Positions 60,007 to 64,000 of a stretch of DNA of 64,000 bases are shown here, in pieces. Source of the DNA: Shewanella sp. Isolate11 (GTDB lineage: Bacteria > Pseudomonadota > Gammaproteobacteria > Enterobacterales > Shewanellaceae); assembly GCF_022398315.1 (NCBI RefSeq), contig NZ_JAKEVF010000001.1, forward strand, positions 151 to 64,150, read 5' to 3'. Position numbers and translations under genes: made by a program. The notes beneath the pieces were generated by a model that saw only the letters and a program-made list of their open reading frames with translations, ran no database searches and had not been told where the DNA came from. Position 1 is the first letter of the stretch. The number at the start of each line of letters is the position of its first letter.

Positions 60007-60888
60007 TTACGCTTTTTTCTCGTCGTTGAGGATTTGCTGTAAGAAATTAATTTCTTCGTTTGAAAGGAGTTTGTGATAGGCAGGGCGTTGAGGGCTAGGA
60101 CGCTGATGATGAGATTGGCTGCCGCGTAAATAGGCGGTGATCGTGATCTGTTTTAGACCGTAAATCGCTAACCCATAAACGGTCAACAGTAGGAATATAT
60201 TGGTAAATGCTTGACTTGTAATGTTGACCTGATCGCCAAAATACACCGGAAAAATCACCATGAATGTTCGGATAAGCCAGTTGATCAGCATGGCCAAAGT
60301 TAATACCAGTAACCATTTTAGTTTGATCGCTTTAATTGTATTGTGGTGTGCTTTAGGTGTTTCATTTTTGAAGCGTTTCAGCAGCTTGAGAATACAATAA
60401 AAATAGATACAGGCATGTAAACTGAGTAAAACTGGCAGTATCGATGCAAGTAAGGTGACATGATTGAAAGCGTGGCGGCTTTCAGGATAGGTATAGAGTC
60501 TAAAATCACTATCGAACATAAAAGCAATCGAGATAATAAACGCCAACGAGCCTGCCGGGAAAAAATGCCAAGATCGTCGTGTGCTGCGTTTGGTATTGTG
60601 CAAGGTTTGATAGCAGTACAGATATAACAACGGCGTTAACAAAAAGTATGTGGGGACCAGTAGAATAAAAAATAACTGTAGTGGAAAAGGGGAGTTTTGC
60701 GGATTAACTAAACCCGTTAAAAAATAAACGGCAACCAGAGTGAAGAGCGTGCCTAAAAGTTTATGGTTTCCATGACGATCGCGGTAAAGATAACGGATAT
60801 AAGTACCCAGCCCGATGCAATGCAGTCCACCGAGTAATGAGATCCACCAATACCCTTCATACAAGAAGTTGTTGTACGTTATATCCAT
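60007..60888 (-). CDS. Multi-pass membrane protein resembling the sensor half of AraC-type regulators
   Basis: A 293-residue protein with about seven hydrophobic helices (WWISLLGGLHCIGLGTYI; LFTLVAVYFLTGLV; LFFILLVPTYFLLTPLLYLYCY; FFPAGSLAFIISIAFMF; TLLASILPVLLSLHACIYFYCIL; LKWLLVLTLAMLINWLI; IFLLLTVYGLAIYGL). The layout resembles the membrane half of regulators that end in an AraC helix-turn-helix, but no such DNA-binding domain is present here. The tail SNEEINFLQQILNDEKKA may be a remnant or a partner-binding motif. Confidence 0.65.
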   Translation of the reverse strand: MDITYNNFLYEGYWWISLLGGLHCIGLGTYIRYLYRDRHGNHKLLGTLFTLVAVYFLTGLVNPQNSPFPLQLFFILLVPTYFLLTPLLYLYCYQTLHNTKRSTRRSWHFFPAGSLAFIISIAFMFDSDFRLYTYPESRHAFNHVTLLASILPVLLSLHACIYFYCILKLLKRFKNETPKAHHNTIKAIKLKWLLVLTLAMLINWLIRTFMVIFPVYFGDQVNITSQAFTNIFLLLTVYGLAIYGLKQITITAYLRGSQSHHQRPSPQRPAYHKLLSNEEINFLQQILNDEKKA

Positions 60889-60981
60889 ATAACGGCATTG
60901 TGATGGAAATTAAGTCAATTAAGCAAGCTAAATGTATAAAATTACACCATTTAGGCGATTAATTATGCTTTTGGGCTTAAA

Positions 60982-61383
60982 TTATCGTCCGCCTTTGTCT
61001 TTTTCTAATCGAACATGTCTATTTGATGCGCCAGCGGGTGGTTTTCCTGGAACTTCTCCAAAGCGTTCAGCGATCAGGTGACGTATCGCCATTATTGGAT
61101 GAGGCAATAGCATGCGTGGCCCCGCATAAATCATGATTTCACGAGCCTTTGCTTTTAATTCGGGTTTATAACAGTGAACCGGACATTTATTGCATGTCGG
61201 TTTTTGTTGGCCGTATGGGCAGCGATCCAGTCGGGTGTGGGCATATTCTAGAAAAGCTTGGCATTGCTGACACTGATCTAGTTTACCTTTTGCTGCACAA
61301 TGATCTTTACAGTATATCTGTACCATTGCGGTAATGGTTTGAAACTCTTGTTGCAGTTTGCCATTCAGTACTGGAGAAACCAT
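60982..61383 (-). CDS. Nitrous-oxide-stimulated promoter family protein
   Basis: A 133-residue protein rich in paired cysteines: YCKDHC, QCQQCQAF, RCPYG, TCNKCPVHCY, then YAGPRMLLPHPIMAIRHLI. This matches PF11756, the nitrous-oxide-stimulated promoter family. The cysteine spacing suggests zinc or iron binding. The family name comes from an early expression observation; the molecular role is unknown. Confidence 0.88.
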   Translation of the reverse strand: MVSPVLNGKLQQEFQTITAMVQIYCKDHCAAKGKLDQCQQCQAFLEYAHTRLDRCPYGQQKPTCNKCPVHCYKPELKAKAREIMIYAGPRMLLPHPIMAIRHLIAERFGEVPGKPPAGASNRHVRLEKDKGGR

Positions 61384-61697
61384 AGGTATGCCTGAGTCAT
61401 TTACTAGGTCTTTCCAGATTACCTCGGCGATTTTGTGAATACAAAAACGGCACGCTGTTTTATGAAGATGCGCACAAAATGAAGCTTTTAATCAGCCGTT
61501 GTGGTGGCTAAATCAGCACAATGTGCTTGCTTAACATCATATTCTTAACAATAAAATGGTCATTTTTAACACAATTTTTGATAGCTGGCTGAAAAAGAGG
61601 TATAAATAATTGATTTATAGTAACAGACACATATTTCTGTAGATTTATAACATGCAATAAGCCTAGCTAAGAGGCGATCAATCAACGGTGGATGATA
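61384..61697. other. 313-bp spacer with no gene seen
   Basis: AT-rich region between divergent genes. It must hold both promoters. No clear operator, repeat or RNA structure was seen. Confidence 0.5.
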
Positions 61698-62363
<666 letters not shown>

Positions 62364-62444
62364 TCTGCTGCATCATGCTTATTCGCGGTGTAAACTTGCG
62401 GCGCGATTAATGTGTCATAGTGCGTGTTAATGGCAAATTGAATT

Positions 62445-62473
62445 AAAAGGCGAATTTAGTTTCGCCTTTTTTA
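62445..62473 (+). terminator. Terminator after the EP-repeat gene
   Basis: Stem AAAAGGCGAA / TTCGCCTTTT with a six-base loop, followed by further T. Confidence 0.9.
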
Positions 62474-62549
62474 TGCCTCACGGCCTAGATTCGATAATAT
62501 GCTAATTGATGCAAGCGTTATGACCAAATAAGGTTCTAAAGGAGAAGTT

Positions 62550-62876
62550 ATGAAGGGTCGTTTTATTAGGGTACTAAGCCTGAGTTTTATCGCCCTGAGT
62601 TTTATCGCCCTGAGTTTATTAGGCCTGACGGCGTGTACCCAAGTGCCAACTTGGACACTGTTTTATTTTGCAGAGCAAGATACGATTCCGAAAGATGCTA
62701 AAGCTCATCATATTGCTGGCTATTATCAACAGCTAGATCAATGCTTAGCCAAAGGAGCTGGCATGGTGAAATTGAGTGAGTCGGGTAAAGGGGTTTATCA
62801 ATGTGGATTTGAGTGCCAGGACGATGGTACCGGCAGTGTGCAATGCCAACGTTTTGAACAGGCTACAGCGTTATGA
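62550..62876 (+). CDS. Small lipoprotein of unknown function
   Basis: A 108-residue lipoprotein with Cys29 in LLGLTAC. GGAGAAG precedes the ATG. The signal region contains a duplicated SFIAL unit. The mature part has three further cysteines (DQCLAKG, YQCGFECQD, VQCQRF). No family recognised. It overlaps the next gene by 4 bp. Confidence 0.75.
   Translation: MKGRFIRVLSLSFIALSFIALSLLGLTACTQVPTWTLFYFAEQDTIPKDAKAHHIAGYYQQLDQCLAKGAGMVKLSESGKGVYQCGFECQDDGTGSVQCQRFEQATAL
62580..62618 (+). repeat. Tandem 15-bp repeat in a signal peptide
   Basis: CTGAGTTTTATCGCC occurs twice in a row (62580-62609) with a partial third copy (CTGAGTTTA). It encodes LSFIA twice, lengthening the hydrophobic core. Confidence 0.9.
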
Positions 62877-63157
62877 AAGTCACGCTAGATACTCAAGCGA
62901 AAAGCCTGTTGATTATTGCCGATATTCAGTTTGATCAATTTGAACATTTTGCCGAGCCATTGGCTCAATCTCTAGATTGTCGAGTGATAGAACGACATTG
63001 GGGCGCCGACCGCCATCAATGGTTATTGGAGTTTGAAGGTACGCTATTACAGCTTAACTATGAGTTCTATGGCGATATTTGTTGGCTGTCGGTTGAGCGA
63101 GAGCAAGATGTCGAAGTGCTTGAATATTTGGTGACACTATTGGAATCACATTCATGA
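62873..63157 (+). CDS. DUF3630 protein
   Basis: A 94-residue cytoplasmic protein (VERHWGADRHQWLLEFEGTLLQLNYEFYGDICWLS-type stretch, here beginning VIERHWGADRHQW) matching DUF3630, a small family of Shewanella and relatives. ATGA overlaps link it to both neighbours, so it is part of a lipoprotein-DUF3630-srkA operon. Confidence 0.85.
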   Translation: MKVTLDTQAKSLLIIADIQFDQFEHFAEPLAQSLDCRVIERHWGADRHQWLLEFEGTLLQLNYEFYGDICWLSVEREQDVEVLEYLVTLLESHS

Positions 63158-64000
63158 GTAGTGAGCAGCAAGGAGCGTGTTTTCATTATCAAGCGCTAAC
63201 ACCGGACCTTATTCTGGATGCGATTGAGTCTTTGGCTATCTATCCCGAAACGGGATTATTAGCACTTAACAGCTATGAAAATCGCGTATATCAATTTCGC
63301 AGCGACGATAAAGTTCGTTATGTGGTCAAGTTTTATCGCCCAGAGCGTTGGAGCAACGAGCAGATATTGGAAGAGCACCAGTTTTCTGCCGAGTTAGCGG
63401 AGCAAGAGATCCCCATTGCTACCCCCATTATTATTGACGGTCATTCGCTGCATGAGTATCAAGGTTATCGTTTTGCGCTCTTTCCCTCAATGGGAGGTCG
63501 AGCCTTCGAAGTCGATAACTTAGATCAATTAGAAGAAGTGGGACGCTTTATTGGTCGTATTCATCAATATAGTCAGACTAAAGCCTTTGTTTATCGCGAT
63601 AGCTTAACCCCGCAATTATTAGGCGATGAATCGCTCGCATGGCTGAAAGCGTCGGGACATGTTCCTGCAAGTTTGCAGACAGCCTATTTCACCATAGTGG
63701 AGCAGGTATTGGCTAAGGCTAAACAGATGTGGGCCGAGGTCGATGCGCGTTCGATTCGATTACATGGCGATCTGCATCCAAGCAATATTTTATGGACCCC
63801 AGATGGCCCAGGTTTTGTCGATCTCGATGACGCAAAGATGGGGCCTGCCATACAAGATATTTGGATGATGTTAGCCGGCGACCGTCAGCAGCAAACCCTA
63901 CAACTCGAAGTGTTACTAGAAGCCTATCAAGAGTTTTGTGATTTCGATAATCGCGAGTTAACCCTAATTGAGCCGCTGCGAGCGATGCGGATGTTGCATT
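63154..64000 (+). CDS. srkA: Stress response kinase A (partial, runs off the window)
   Basis: A reading frame from ATG 63154 stays open to the window end, giving at least 282 residues of an expected 325 or so. It is an aminoglycoside-phosphotransferase-like Ser/Thr kinase of the SrkA/YihE/RdoA family: ALNSYENRVYQF is the glycine-poor nucleotide loop, YVVKFYRPERW contains the ATP lysine, RLHGDLHPSNILW is the catalytic loop and FVDLDDAKMGP the metal-binding DxD. E. coli SrkA protects against envelope and MazF-related stress. It overlaps DUF3630 by 4 bp. Confidence 0.93.
   Translation, partial: MSSEQQGACFHYQALTPDLILDAIESLAIYPETGLLALNSYENRVYQFRSDDKVRYVVKFYRPERWSNEQILEEHQFSAELAEQEIPIATPIIIDGHSLHEYQGYRFALFPSMGGRAFEVDNLDQLEEVGRFIGRIHQYSQTKAFVYRDSLTPQLLGDESLAWLKASGHVPASLQTAYFTIVEQVLAKAKQMWAEVDARSIRLHGDLHPSNILWTPDGPGFVDLDDAKMGPAIQDIWMMLAGDRQQQTLQLEVLLEAYQEFCDFDNRELTLIEPLRAMRMLH

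Overview
The window is about 64 kb of a gammaproteobacterial chromosome that reads as Shewanella. The basis is the gene order (cinA, ppc, argCBFGH, mrcA, pilMNOPQ, aroKB, damX, dam, rpe, gph, trpS, then dolP, diaA, yraN, lpoA, rsmI, rnpB), a stand-alone argH, and several small families typical of that genus (DUF2970, DUF3630, DUF1439). It opens on the 3' end of a 5S rRNA and a tRNA-Asp, so it lies just downstream of an rRNA operon. The genus call comes from synteny and protein recall, not from a database search.

Positions 1-1074: end of an rRNA operon, an intact tRNA-Asp, a decayed second tRNA-Asp copy carrying an exact 60-bp duplication of tRNA tail plus terminator, and an orphan Hcp-like protein with a Sec signal peptide. 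Positions 1075-31600: core housekeeping block. It covers NMN deamidase, PEP carboxylase, arginine biosynthesis with a candidate ArgR operator, PBP1A, the type IV pilus assembly and secretin operon, shikimate genes, Dam methylase, tryptophanyl-tRNA synthetase, and the lpoA-yraN-diaA-dolP operon opposite rsmI and rnpB. PBP1A (mrcA) and its predicted outer-membrane activator LpoA are both present.

Positions 31600-50400: accessory region. It holds an XRE regulator fused to a membrane domain, two unassigned membrane proteins, a LysR regulator, and a periplasmic aryl-sulfate sulfotransferase cluster (dsbL, dsbI, assT, porin). Next come a Fur-box-preceded TonB receptor with a PepSY membrane protein, and a five-gene operon of BamA-like barrel, TlpA-type thioredoxin, DUF4266 lipoprotein, DUF3570 barrel and ApbE flavin transferase. 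That operon sits behind a promoter overlapped by a perfect 26-bp palindrome. The DUF3570 protein carries a sequence resembling the ApbE acceptor motif, which makes the operon the best candidate for a poorly described system: a flavinylated cell-envelope redox module. A ThrE-type exporter closes the region.

Positions 50400-64000: MAPEG protein, YgiQ radical SAM protein, YkvA-like protein, a large surface lipoprotein with Ig-like and kelch-like repeats, a secreted protein of unknown function, an S9 peptidase, a multi-TM protein, a nitrous-oxide-stimulated-promoter family protein, an EP-repeat membrane protein, a small lipoprotein, a DUF3630 protein, and the start of srkA, which runs off the window end.

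No insertion sequence, integrase, prophage or CRISPR array was seen.
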